64,000 nucleotides of DNA from Alisma plantago-aquatica (taxonomy: Eukaryota > Streptophyta > Magnoliopsida > Alismatales > Alismataceae): the NCBI GenBank assembly GCA_963693085.1, contig OY856412.1, positions 1,413,342,394 to 1,413,406,393 of the forward strand, read 5' to 3'. This document shows positions 10,571 through 21,190 of this stretch, piece by piece; position 1 is the stretch's first letter; every line of letters begins with the position of its first letter. Under the pieces are notes generated by a model. It was not told the origin of the DNA and made no database searches. It saw nothing but the letters and a program-made list of their open reading frames with translations. The translations under genes and the position numbers were made by a program.

Positions 10571-13500
10571 TGCGGGAGGCCCCTAACCTTGCGTTATGAT
10601 TGAAAATTATTTCTTATCATAACTACATGATTAAACCTTAATATAACCCTAAAAGTTGCTTTGATATCATGTGACAAATTTATGTTTTAAGTTTGGTCCA
10701 GTTTGAACATTGTTTGAGTAAGTTATGCATATATATGTTTCTTTTGGGCATTTACACAATTTGCCCATATCTAGGGTTTTTCTTGAAATTTTTCACTTTC
10801 TTATTGTTCCTTACATGTTTTCATATCATGCTTGATCTAGTTATGCTTTGAGGTGCCTTGTTCTACCTTAGTTTGATGGTGACACCTAACCATGATGAGA
10901 TTAGGGTTTTCTCTCATTGTTGTCCTAGCTCATGGTTGTCCTTGGGTGTTGGAATCGATGGACCACCTAGCTTTGATGGTCCCCAAGGATGAGGTCCCTA
11001 GTGTTGGTGGTCGACAAGGTCTCTTGTGGGCTATCTAGGGTAGGCGGTCGATGAGATTTGTATTCCTCTTGCTCTCTAACTTTTCTTGGGTTGGAGATCG
11101 TTTACTTTTCTGACCAGCTTGGTGGCTAAGAATGCTAAGTGGTTGCAATATTTTCTGATCATCTTGGTCAATGGGTTTTCTTATTGTGGTATTTAGTTTT
11201 GTTTTCAAGATGTTGACCTAGTTTCCTGTGTGATATGATTGCATGGGCGAGACCTTGGACACATGGCATACATGGGAAGACACATCTCCTTTCCTCTCTC
11301 TCACCTTGAAACCTATATATACCTCCCTCCTTGCATGCAAGTAAGTTCTTTACACACCTAGACCTATATCTCTTCTTTCTTGTGATTGGAGTTTGTCCCC
11401 CATTTTCTTGGTGGTTAAGGAGGAGCTCAGGGTTGAAGAAGATGGCTGATCTAGCTTTCATGTGTACCTATGGTTGGATCTACCCTAGTTGAGGTCATTT
11501 GGTGCTTCCTTGAATTTCTTCTTGGTCTAATTAAGTGATATCTCTCTTCCTTTCTTTGTTTTCCTTGCTACCCTCTTCTTTCTTCTTCTTGGTCAGATCC
11601 TTGGTGGAGCTTGAGCTAGTGGTTGAAAACATCTTCTTTCTTGCCTTTTCAACCTAGGGTTTTCTTCCTGCTTTGTAGAAGGAACTATCTAGGCCGAGGA
11701 GAGGGCTCAAGCTAGGGTTTTTAACTTTTTTCTTCAAGCTACCTTTTTGTTTGGAGTTTCTTCATCTTCCCTAATGTAGGTTATATAATTTTATCCATGG
11801 TTATTGCTTACTTACCTTGCATGAACATGATCTTGCCCTAAAACGTTGTTCCAAGTAGAAAGGTAGTATCTCTTACCTAGGGCTTGTGTTTATATGGTGA
11901 TTCTTGCATAGTGTATCTTCTTGGGTGCACCCAAACTTTGTGCAAGAATCTTTATTGATAATGGAAGTTTTTGTACTTGCATGTTTGTGGAAAATGATGG
12001 TTTTTTCTCTCTCGAATGATTGTTGCTAATTAGGGTTTTGAACTGGTCTTTTTCCTTGAGATGCAACTTGATGACCTTTTGCATTCTTAGTGGTAACCAG
12101 CCTGTTTGGAATTCTTAATGGTCTATGAGATTTTTTGAGCTCTTCATGGTTGCCACTAATTTTACAGCTTGATGGTCGCCAAGATTTTACCCTTATATGG
12201 TTGATGAGTTTTAAGCTATACCGGCCGCCATGTTTTATTGAACTCAGATTGGTCACCACAATTTTGATGCTTCTGTGGTCGATGGGTTTTGAACTATGTT
12301 TAGTCACCAAGTTTTGCTCTAGGTTTGTTTGTCAAGGTTTTGATCTTATGTGGTCACTAAGATTTGAACCTATGTGGTCGATGAGATTTGTATAAGCTTG
12401 ATGATCGCCAAGAATTTCTGTTCTTGAGTGGTTGCCAAGATTTGTAACCGTAGCATTCATTGACTTTTTTGACCTTTTGTGGTCGCCAACCTTCTTGGCT
12501 CATGGCCACCAGTGACTCATCTGACCTTAGCAACTGATGTTGTTTTGATCAATGTTGGTCTTTACAATTTTTTACCCTAGTGGTCACTAAGGCATCTAAC
12601 CCCAACAATCGCCAAGGTGTTTCCAACCTATGTGGTCTCTATTTTTCTTAACCTAGGTGGTCGATGAAATTTCCTCACTCTATGGTCAATACTTATGTTT
12701 GACCTTAAGCTTTCATGTCAAATGGGAATATTAATAATTAGGGTTTATCCTATAATGGTGATATGTAACATTGTCTTAACTTAACTAGTTGAACCTAACC
12801 CTAATGATAGTAGGTGACGATGGTTAATCATACTTGTCTTGTTTGTGAAATTAGTATGATGAAGAAATACTTTTTCTCTCTCTAGGTTGTTGCGACTGTA
12901 AATGTTTTTACATGAATATCAGAGGCTCTTAAATACGATGTAATGTTGAGCATATATGTCACATGTAGGGTGATGGATGATGACCCTTGTTAAGGCATGG
13001 AAGGATTATATGGTTCTTGTAGGGAATAATGTGAATGCTCTTATAACCTTGGGCATTGTCTTGTACCCAAATTGAGGTGTTATGCTCTTCATAATGTGAC
13101 AAGGATTTGTATCCCGTGATGGTATGATGATGAGTATGGAATCATGTATGGTAATGAAATATTCCCATGTGATGATGTGATACACATTATGTTTCATACA
13201 TTTAATATCTTTTGAAGTTGTAACATAGCATTTTTCATAGAGTTCTTTTAGTATTTGTATGTAACTTTATTGATACAAGCTTAACTCAACCAATTGGTAT
13301 TAACTAATCAAGTGAAACCCTAATCATGTAGTGCCCTGTGTCATAGAACCATTCAGTGTCAAGACTTGCTGGATGGAGAAATGAGTATTCCTAAGGAAGA
13401 CTCAGAGTGCATATTGTTGAGTATGTGGGGTGAAAGAGACTATGTGTCCTTGACATCCTAATCTCAACATTTAGAGGATGGAAGAGGTCATGCCTCAATT

Positions 13501-14616
13501 TAGGAACAATTGATGCTTGTATATCTGTGATGTGTTAAGGAAAGGTGTGGTTGTATTTTGGATGATAGGGTTTTTGTATGCCTTGGTTACTAGTGTCATG
13601 TACCTATATACCAAGGGATGACTAGGTTGATTTGTAGTTTGGCTTATATGTCACTATGGGTAGTTTGACTAGTCTACACTACAGTTAACTCGTATTGACC
13701 GAAGGAGTGAGATCTTAAGATTTTTGGTTCCCATAGATCTTGTACAGAACTGATTGTAACTAAGAGTTGGTCAGTTAGACTATAAGTGGTATACCTCAAA
13801 CTCCCTAGGTCTTAATAAAAGACGTAATTCAGCTGTGTTTTATATTTGCTTAGGTTTAAACATGATTCACATTGGTTTATAACCCATGCGTTGTTTCTCA
13901 AACTTCTTAGTTGTTATATAATGCGATAAGAGAAATTAACTACTTAGTAAGTGTTAGCCTTATATGTTCCTTTGTACACTTTCTAACCGTGCATGTTGCT
14001 ATGAATATTTATTTAACTCATTCAATATTTTTAACCAACTTAATTAGCTTCATCTTCTAAATTTCTTAATATGTTTAAATTGTCTAATAATATAACATGT
14101 TGTAATCAATAATTGTTGTTAAGGGTTATACTCACACTAGGATATTGGTCTCACCTCGTGGGTCACCACATATTTTTAGGTGGTTGTCAGTGATGTCATC
14201 AGGATCGTGGTAGTGAAGATGAGTAGCTTGAAGAGTAGTAGGAGCAGAAGGTTGGCTAGTAGTTAGTGTGTCCTAGATCATCCATGTACTCTTAGGTCTG
14301 AGCAGGGGATGTTTTGTAGAGGATATGTACATTGAATTGAGATTTTTTGGAAGTGTGTTGAAGTTTTTATATGGCATGTATATGCGAAACAATATCTTTT
14401 GTATACAGGTTGTGGCTGAGTCCAATTGACATGCATGTAAATACCTAGTATGGTATGTGTTGATATGCAAGTTGTTGGACCCTTATATAAATGTTTTTGG
14501 ACTTACAGTAATGTACAAATTGGATTTAATACCCTATTTTCTAGTTATGTGGTTGTTTAGTTGTTGATCATGTGTTTTTCTTTAAGTAATCTTGATTAGT
14601 GTGATGGGGTGTCACA
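10571..14616 (+). repeat. Solo LTR of family A
   Basis: About 4046 bp begins TG (tgcgggaggcccctaacc) and ends ggggtgtcaca, matching the two ends of the A LTR. Content follows the reverse complement of 1-3811 throughout. There is no primer site or gag-pol attached at either end. On both sides lies one continuous B-family LTR, so a whole A element inserted into B and later collapsed to one LTR by LTR-LTR recombination. Flanking ttggt (10566-10570) and gtggt (14618-14622) are a likely target duplication with one mismatch. Open frames inside (11168-11461, 12026-12310, 12135-12395, 14273-14470) look like chance frames. Confidence 0.88.
12075..12720 (+). repeat. Degenerate tandem repeat inside the A LTR
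   Basis: Units of roughly 25-35 bases built on tggtcgccaagatttt / tggtcgatgagttttga recur about twenty times, with variable tails such as accctatg. Related arrays sit at the corresponding place in the other A LTRs, about 1925-2300 (reverse complement) and about 50250-50640, with a shorter cluster at 10930-11110. The repeat therefore belongs to the family and is not a local expansion. Confidence 0.75.
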
Positions 14617-15332
14617 AGTGGTGTGCCGTTCTCTGCCAAGTTATGGGTTGTGTTCCCTAACCACCACTGACTTTACATTTTCACTAGTGGTATGTTATCT
14701 CACATGCATGCAAGTCATTATTGTTATGATGAGTTTTATGCCCAAAATTTATATGTGCTTTTGAGGAACAACTTTTATATTTTATTTAATGGAAACTATC
14801 CTTCTTGTTTATCATCTTTTTGCAATTCATAATCTTTTGAAACCGTCTTGGGTGGTATTTATCTCTTCTATGGAAAGACTTATTTATTTGACGACCTATA
14901 TTCTTTATATTTCTTGATCCATATTTAATATGCACATCCCAACATTTATGTTGACATCTTCTATTTTGTCTCCTTTTTCTAGGGTATGCTTCCAACCCTA
15001 GGTGTAGGACTTGGAAGATTGCACTTGGTGACATGGACCTACTAGGTGGAGCTCTTGGTGAGATAGAGTTGAGAGAGTTGTATATCCCTCTACTTACATC
15101 CTTATGTTGCAAATTTCGTTTAATCCCTTTACGGGAGAATTTTATGTAATCATGTTTAAATTGAATATAATCATGAAATATTATTTTATTGCTATAAATT
15201 GGTCTTTTGAATACCATTATTTGAGAAAAAAGTACACCTATTCTATAATAGCATTTTAATGTGTTTGGAATAGATGGTTTGATCCTCAAATTTAGTAGGG
15301 AGTGGATCCCCTCTCGGTGCTACTTCTTATAG
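14617..15332 (+). repeat. Fragment of B-family LTR (second part, LTR end)
   Basis: Matches the reverse complement of 61566-62275 closely, including ggtatgcttccaacccta and gggagtggatcccctct. The LTR end, ...cagtccttaca in the intact copy, appears here as ...ctacttcttata at about 15332. Together with 10167-10570 it is the terminal 1.1 kb of the B 3' LTR, now displaced from the rest at 50958-60679. The open frame on the opposite strand at 14786-15289 is an antisense shadow of LTR sequence. Confidence 0.83.
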
Positions 15333-16355
15333 ATATCCCCAATGTGCTTAAATTCAAAAATGTGTTGCACAAAGAACAATCTTTTCTACACTTCTTCCAT
15401 TGCCTTCTTATCTCTCCATCCACAAAAGAAAAATAAAATAAAAATCAAAAGTTCCAAAACCCTAAGTTCATGGTGGCACCCTTCCCCCTCTTCTGCTTCT
15501 TTCATACACCATGCAATTAATTGGGGTATACCATCAAAAAGATGCCAATGAGCAAAAACAAAAAAAAGATTTGGTCAATGTAACTAAATTACACAAATAA
15601 AAAGATCTCAACTCGAATAGAGGAGAGATCATTGTTTTCCCATCCATCCCTTCTCCCTATTTTATGCCCAGGGATAAATACATAAACCCCAACCTATCAA
15701 AACATGCCTTGTTCTTGTGCAATGACTCGTAAGAATATGATGTAGTGTAAATACAAAGGGAATATGAAACCTATTTTATTGCTTGTCTTGAAATGGAACC
15801 AAGTTGTGAAAGTCATGAAAAATGGAATTTGAAAATTGTTTTATGTGAATCCAAGAAGTCAACATTGCTTGACCATATAAGGTGGAAGGACTTAAGTGGT
15901 GTTATGTGATGGCAGGGTAGCAGTAAAGATGGGTGTGTCTACATGCTTCCATGGATGCAGAGCATGGAGGAGAGGGAGGCTAGGGTTTGTAGTGTAAAGG
16001 TGAGGAAGAAGAAAGACGGAGGTAGACCATGGTGGTGTTTGGTCGCATCCACCCCAGAGTAGAAATTGACAACAATGCAATAGAAGTAAAGAGAAGAGTG
16101 AACATCTGTTGGTTACCATTGGAGTTGGAAGCCATGCCTTGTGGCCTAGTGGTGGAAGTGGAAACCACGGTCTACAAGAACATTAAGGGGAGAGGGAGGG
16201 ATGCACAAAGAAGGGATGCAATGGAGTCAACAACATTTGAGGAGGTTGTGGGGATGTCAGTGCTAGTAGTGTTTGGTGGATCCGTTAGTAGAATCTATAA
16301 TAGGTGGCATTGGATGTGACATGTGCCTCATTTAGTCTGTGCACGAGTAGGCAAC
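15333..16355. other. Unassigned DNA between B LTR and Cassandra
   Basis: Roughly 1 kb with no feature I recognise. Short open frames on both strands at 15892-16319 overlap each other and resemble no family known to me. An A-rich stretch lies at about 15426-15450. It is flanking DNA of both the B LTR and the Cassandra element. Confidence 0.5.
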
Positions 16356-16649
16356 TATAATGTCCCAATATTTGAGGCCTCAAATAATATGATCTTAAAA
16401 GGAATGTTTGGACTACCCATATCACCAAGGTGTACCTCCTTTTCCGGGATCCTATCACTAAAGAACTCCATAGTTAAATGTGCTCAGCTTGGAGTAGTAC
16501 TAGGAGGGGTGACCAGTTGGGAAGTTGACCCCAACTTGCGCGTCAGTGAGGAAAAAGCGTGCAGTTAAGGCTAGTGGTGGTCTGTGGGGCCAGTCGTCAT
16601 TCCACAAACTCTACTAGAACCTACTAGGGTAGTGAGCCTGGGTGTTACA
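16356..16649 (+). repeat. Cassandra 5' LTR with 5S-like segment
   Basis: The start reads TATAATGTCCC where the 3' copy has TGTAATGTCCC, so the terminal TG is mutated. The end is ggtgttaca. Positions of about 16441-16527 match 5S rRNA: gggatcctatcac, aactccatagttaa, then agtagtactaggaggggtga, the last being the internal promoter C-box region in true 5S genes. Confidence 0.92.
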
Positions 16650-16651
16650 AA

Positions 16652-16664
16652 TGGTATCAGAGCC
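16652..16664 (+). other. Cassandra primer-binding site
   Basis: TGGTATCAGAGCC is a perfect match to the complement of the initiator Met tRNA 3' end. It begins three bases after the LTR edge (ttaca), as in typical LTR elements. Confidence 0.93.
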
Positions 16665-16887
16665 AAAACCCCTCCATTAGGTGGGGCGCAGATGGGCATG
16701 GCATGCCATCTTTGAGTTGTGCGGTTCAAGCATGTTGGAAAGGGTTGTCCATGGTTGATGTACCCACCCTTGTGCTGGTATTCCGTGATCGAGAGTTGGG
16801 TGCCATGAGCCATTCTAGGTCTATACTGAAATGGGGAAATATTATGAGGCCATATAGTTGAGACTTGATGAGGACGTCAGGATTCTA

Positions 16888-16899
16888 AGTGGGGGAGAT
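16888..16899 (+). other. Cassandra polypurine tract
   Basis: The purine-rich run agtgggggagat ends at 16899, directly before the 3' LTR start (TGTAATGTCCC). It is the expected plus-strand primer. Confidence 0.85.
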
Positions 16900-17175
16900 T
16901 GTAATGTCCCAAAATTTGTGGCCTCGAATAGTATGATCTTAAAAGGAATGATTGGAGTACCCATTCACCAAGATGCACCTCCTTTTCTGAGAGCCCATCA
17001 CTAAAGAAATTCATAGTTAAGCATGCTTGGCTTGGAGTAGTACTAGGATGGGTGACCAGTCGCGAAGTTGACCTCGATCGTCAATGAGGAAAAAGTGTGC
17101 AGTTAAGGCTAGTGATGGTCAGTCATCATTACTCAAACTCTACTAGAGCCTAGGGAAGTGAGCCAGGGGGTTACA
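16900..17175 (+). repeat. Cassandra 3' LTR with 5S-like segment
   Basis: Begins TGTAATGTCCC and ends gggggttaca. The 5S-like part at about 16979-17066 is closer to true 5S than the 5' copy: it keeps gttaagcatgcttgg and agtagtactaggatgggtga. It is 18 bases shorter than the 5' LTR because of small deletions in the last third. Confidence 0.92.
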
Positions 17176-17849
17176 ACAACAGTTATATGTGGTCAAGATG
17201 TAAGGAGGATATACAAGTGGATAAGGAAAAGGACAACTATTGGATGAAAATACGTCACTCTAGGTCCTCACCATGGTCGTTGCTAGCCTGCATCAACTGG
17301 GCAGGCATCTTTATGTTATGTGAAAAGCAACCCAACGACTAGGGTAGAGGGGTACTTTTGACAAAAGGAAGAAAAGAGGGCCTAATAAATGGTTTAAGAC
17401 AAAGGAGGAGAAGGAATGAAGGAAAGGAAGTGGAGATAAAGATACAAATAATCACAATTCTACAAACTTAGAAGTCAAATGACACATCTAAGGAAGGGGA
17501 AAACATGGGGCACTACAGGGGAAAGGTAATTCAGTGTCATAAACATGTAAAAATAGGATGTTAAATATGTATATAAAGTTTGGATTTTCAACCAGTTAGA
17601 TGAGTTGCCACCAGAATTTAGATAGACATGACAATTGACCCTTAGGTTAACAAAAGCATGTACATTCCAATTTTAATTTAGTTTCCACATTTAGGAACGT
17701 CTAATAGGCCATTCACTTTATTTGAGTCCTTTTAACTTTATTTTGGTTTTCATTTATGGAATCTAGTATTATCCAATAGTAATGGAATTTGTCAACTAAA
17801 CTAATTAAGACACATGGAACCAAATTTGTCATTACTTTTCTATTTTCAT
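17176..17849. other. Unassigned AT-rich DNA
   Basis: About 670 bases after Cassandra. I see no gene, no element ends and no strong repeat in it. Confidence 0.5.
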
Positions 17850-18110
17850 TTAATGGATTTATTAATATATGAGAGTGTTTTGTCATTGTATAATAAAAGT
17901 CATCTTCATGGATTATTACTATTTTTGGTATTTAAGATTCTTTTATGGATTAATTATTTTTTCCTCTACTATTTTTGGTATTTAATGGATTTATTTATAT
18001 ATGAGAGTGTTTTGTCATTGTATAATAAAAGTCATCTTCATGGATTATTACTATTTTTGGTATTTAAGATTCTTTTATTAAAAGTCATCTTCATGGATTA
18101 TGGATTAATT
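17850..18110. repeat. Tandem duplication, about 131-bp period
   Basis: A block of about 98 bases beginning tttaatggatttatta, running through gagagtgttttgtcattgt to tttaagattcttttat, occurs at 17850-17947 and again at 17981-18078 almost unchanged. A third partial copy (aaagtcatcttcatggatta) follows at about 18081. The open frame at 17814-18152 shows the same duplication in its translation and does not look like a real protein. Confidence 0.9.
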
Positions 18111-18257
18111 TTGTCAAAGTATATCCTATATTACCTTTCCTTTAATTGCTAAATCTCACACCACTAATCCTTAGACATTTTTGTTTCTAATTTCCTCAAG
18201 ATAATAACAACTTGATTTTCCAATTCTTATTAATTGTCTCAATAATATGAAAGACAA

Positions 18258-18520
18258 CCTCTATTACAACTAAGAAGTGGAAATTCACTTTTTCTTTCTA
18301 CCGTCTACTTCTTATGACTTTTAGTCATATATATTAAATTTGTGCCTCAAGTCTAAAACTATTCTTATCTATGTATTTAAGAGTCATGCCTCTATTACAA
18401 CTAAGAAGCGGAAATTCACTTTTTCTTTCTACCGTCTACTTCTTATGACTTTTAGTCATATATATTAAATGTGTGCCCCAAGTCTGAAACTATTATTATT
18501 TAAGTATTTAAGAGTCATAC
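18258..18520. repeat. Second tandem duplication, 131-bp period
   Basis: cctctattacaactaagaag begins two nearly identical copies, 18258-18387 and 18389-18520. Both continue through ctaccgtctacttcttatga and end aagagtcat. The unit differs from the one at 17850, but the spacing is the same. Confidence 0.9.
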
Positions 18521-18799
18521 TTTGTATTCAGTTTTCTAGTCATATAAATCTATTAAAGTTCTAGTGTCCTTCATTTAAGTCTAAAACATAATTAATTTTT
18601 GAATTTGCATTCTTACCCACACTAAGAGTGTTAGTGAACCGATTACACCAAGGCCATTGAAGATTGAACATTTATCTTAAACACTAGTCTCATAAACACA
18701 TATAATGCTCTTTTCCATTTAAGTCAAGGATATATAGATTAGAGGTAATTCTAAAAGATAAACGTATAAGAAAAACAAAGTTAGGATTAGACTTAAGTT

Positions 18800-20200
18800 T
18801 TAGTATGTTATTGTAACGACCAAGGTTATTTGTAGAAGGATTTTCTAAGAAGTTGGTGCTTAATATCTTGTCATTATCTTTAGTGTTTGTAGAGAATTAA
18901 TAACATGAATTGTCTATAGATATCACTTGACCTGATACTGCTGAAAAAGAATATCCTTGGCTTGTGATAAAAAAGCTAGAATAAGGTGGCAGATATCATC
19001 ATATGTTAGAGGAGGACCATTTCTATAATGAACCATGGGATTCCACTTGCCATCTAGACTAAGTTTTTTATATCTTGGATTAAGAATTCAATGCATAAAA
19101 CAAAAATGTAGGGAATATCAGTTCTACTTTGCTGACTCCCTAAATAATCTTAAACATGTAAGAGTAAGCCCCATCTAGAGGGAATAAGAGGTTCATGAAG
19201 TTATAATTTGCATTGTGGTGTTCACAAATTATAGAGGTAGAAAACCTAAATTATGGTATCATGGATGAATATCCAGCTGATTCTATTAAAGGATATTTTA
19301 ACAAATTAATCTCCATTTCCATCTACTTATTGTTAACTTCTTGAATCTCATTGAATGTAATTCTTGTTGCAATAACAAGATGTTTTTAGTAAATATGTAG
19401 CCATGAATGGGGTTGGATTGTGTTGGTGAAATCTCGCTATTTAGACTATTTCATTTCTTTCAAAAATTGTCTTGGATATGAACTTGAAGCATGTATTATT
19501 CAGAGAGATAGACTGCATGCCATTACATGATTGCACATTAACACCTTTTAGGATGAGCACCATGTATGAACTCATAAGCTCTAAGTCAATGATTTTAGAT
19601 GAAAGCGTTCTTTGGAAACTCTATATAACTAAGTCCTCTACATGTTTCCATTTTATCTTGTATAAAATCATTACTAACGCTATTCAACTTTGGGGCCTTG
19701 GATGGGTCCAGCATAAAGAATACCTTCTTGATCTTAGTTGTGGATGGGGTAGTGTCCATAATAGAGCGTTTATTAGCGATGAGACCACGAAGGGTCCTCA
19801 CATATCCAAAAGAAGCATTGTATATTGTCAACTAACATGTGATAAAGAGTTTTCTAGTGAAATCAAACACATACTTATTAAGCAGTTCACTATTAGATAT
19901 TTTGTTGCCACTAGAGACCTCAAGATGAGTTTTTTTTCCTCTTGACCCCTTGTGTAAATGTAATAATGGAAGAAGTTTGTGTTTACATCTCTAGATAATG
20001 CCCAATTGAGATGGGCCCTCTACATCTAGTTAGTTTCCTTGTAATTGAGGAAGTATTAGTGTTTTTCCTTAAGCTCAATGCATTTAAATTCATTTTTGAA
20101 ATGAGTAAAATCAGGAAAACGTAACTTAGCTATATTGATCTCATTAAAGATGTGTTTTATCACGGTGTTGCTTCTTCACAAAAGAGGAGTCTAATTGCAT
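18800..20200 (-). pseudogene. Ancient L1-type LINE ORF2 remnant
   Basis: Reading the minus strand through many stops and frame changes gives plant LINE ORF2 landmarks in the right order. Near 20000 is SRDVNTNFFH (family pattern: GDRNTxFFH). At 19710-19740 is DPSKAPKLNSVSNDFIQ (family: KAPGPDG). Near 19500-19540 is SISLNNTCFKFISKTI (family: RPISLCNxxYKIISK). Near 19400 is SPTQSNPIHGYIF, the segment before the catalytic core. Weaker similarity goes down to about 18800. The two overlapping open frames at 19472-19945 and 19595-19831 are accidents of this decay. It is much older than the LINE at 30.7-36.6 kb. Confidence 0.7.
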
Positions 20201-21190
20201 CATAGTATGTTGTATCATCTTAGAAGATTCCTAGAAGAGAACTTTTTGGTCCCATTTGATATGTCCTGAGATACACCCAGCCAAGGGATGAGTCTTGATG
20301 CACCTTAGAAATACCTCAATCATTCAATATTTATAAATCCAATTTGGACACACTTTTATATAATTATGCAAATCCATCAGCTCAGGAGTAGTATAGGAGC
20401 ATTGATTTAGGGTCAAACCAATGAAAGCTATGTTCATTTAGGGCTAGGTTACTAATGTGAAGACTAGCATTTTTAGGAATGAGCTTTGATTTTGGAGTTA
20501 CACTAAGTGATAAAGCAATTGAAAAATTCAAGAAAGAAACCTAAGTTAACCCTCAAAAGTTAAGGCTAACTAACTAAGTAATGGAGTATCAATTACACTA
20601 AGGAAATCAAGGAAAAATGAATATTAATAGTACACTATCAAGTATATTCTACCTAGAAAACTAGGGGACAATTAACTAACAATGCAGGGGAGAACACTAA
20701 ACTACAAAATGTGCAAGGAAGAAGACTAGGGAACTAAACCATCGATTGACTAATAAGAACTATCACAAGGAAGTAGGAACAATTATTGACCCTACTACCA
20801 AAGGCTAACTAAAATTAATAAGGAAACTGACAAAGTAAGCAAGTAAAGAGATAAGTATGTTAAATCTAACTAAGTAAGGTAAACAATTAGGGTTTAGAAA
20901 ATTAATGGGAAGTGTGGGCCATTCAGGGTAAATGTGATAATCAACCATGTTGGTATTCATAACATGAAACTACTAGTGATACTCAATGTTTTTAAACTAC
21001 TATTTGTCCATGGATGGAATTGGGTGTGTATACGAGAACTAGTCCTTTCACCCCTATCCAACCTTGTAAGGCACAATTGATCAGGGTTTAGGTGGAATAC
21101 AACTATGATGTATTAAGTCTAAGTTTTGAAGAGGGAAGATATTAGGGAAATTGGGATCCAAGGGTGATGAAGGGTGGAAATGAGGGTTAT
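20201..21190. other. Unassigned AT-rich DNA left of the Copia element
   Basis: About 1 kb without recognisable coding or element ends. Before the Copia insertion it was contiguous with the sequence from 42110 on, because the target duplication gttat lies at 21186-21190 and 42105-42109. Confidence 0.5.

Larger units (their letters stand above)
16356..17175 (+). mobile_element. Complete Cassandra TRIM retrotransposon
   Basis: An 820-bp element with two LTRs (16356-16649 and 16900-17175), a primer-binding site at 16652-16664, a polypurine tract at 16888-16899, and only 250 bases between the LTRs. Both LTRs carry sequence matching the 3' two-thirds of plant 5S rRNA. These are the defining traits of Cassandra, a non-coding, non-autonomous element that needs another element's enzymes. 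Flanks gcaac (16351-16355) and acaac (17176-17180) are a likely target duplication with one mismatch. No protein is encoded. The open frames at 16323-16568 and 16571-16813 are incidental. Confidence 0.93.

Noticed and set aside
14786..15289. Minus-strand open frame of 167 codons, one of the longest non-element frames
   Set aside because: It lies wholly within the B-family LTR, and the matching copy at 61.6-62.2 kb does not keep the frame.
16441..16527. A possible real 5S rRNA gene
   Set aside because: The match covers only part of 5S, occurs twice inside LTRs, and the termini, primer site and purine tract fit Cassandra.
17814..18152. Open frame of 112 codons with an internally repeated, hydrophobic translation
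   Set aside because: The repetition comes from the 131-bp tandem DNA duplication, and the composition is that of AT-rich non-coding DNA.
17850..18520. Possible CRISPR-like spacing of repeats
   Set aside because: There are only two copies each of long unrelated units, in a plant repeat context, with no spacers or cas genes.
19472..19945. Plus-strand open frame of 157 codons
   Set aside because: The minus strand of the same segment shows LINE ORF2 motifs in order, so the frame is accidental.
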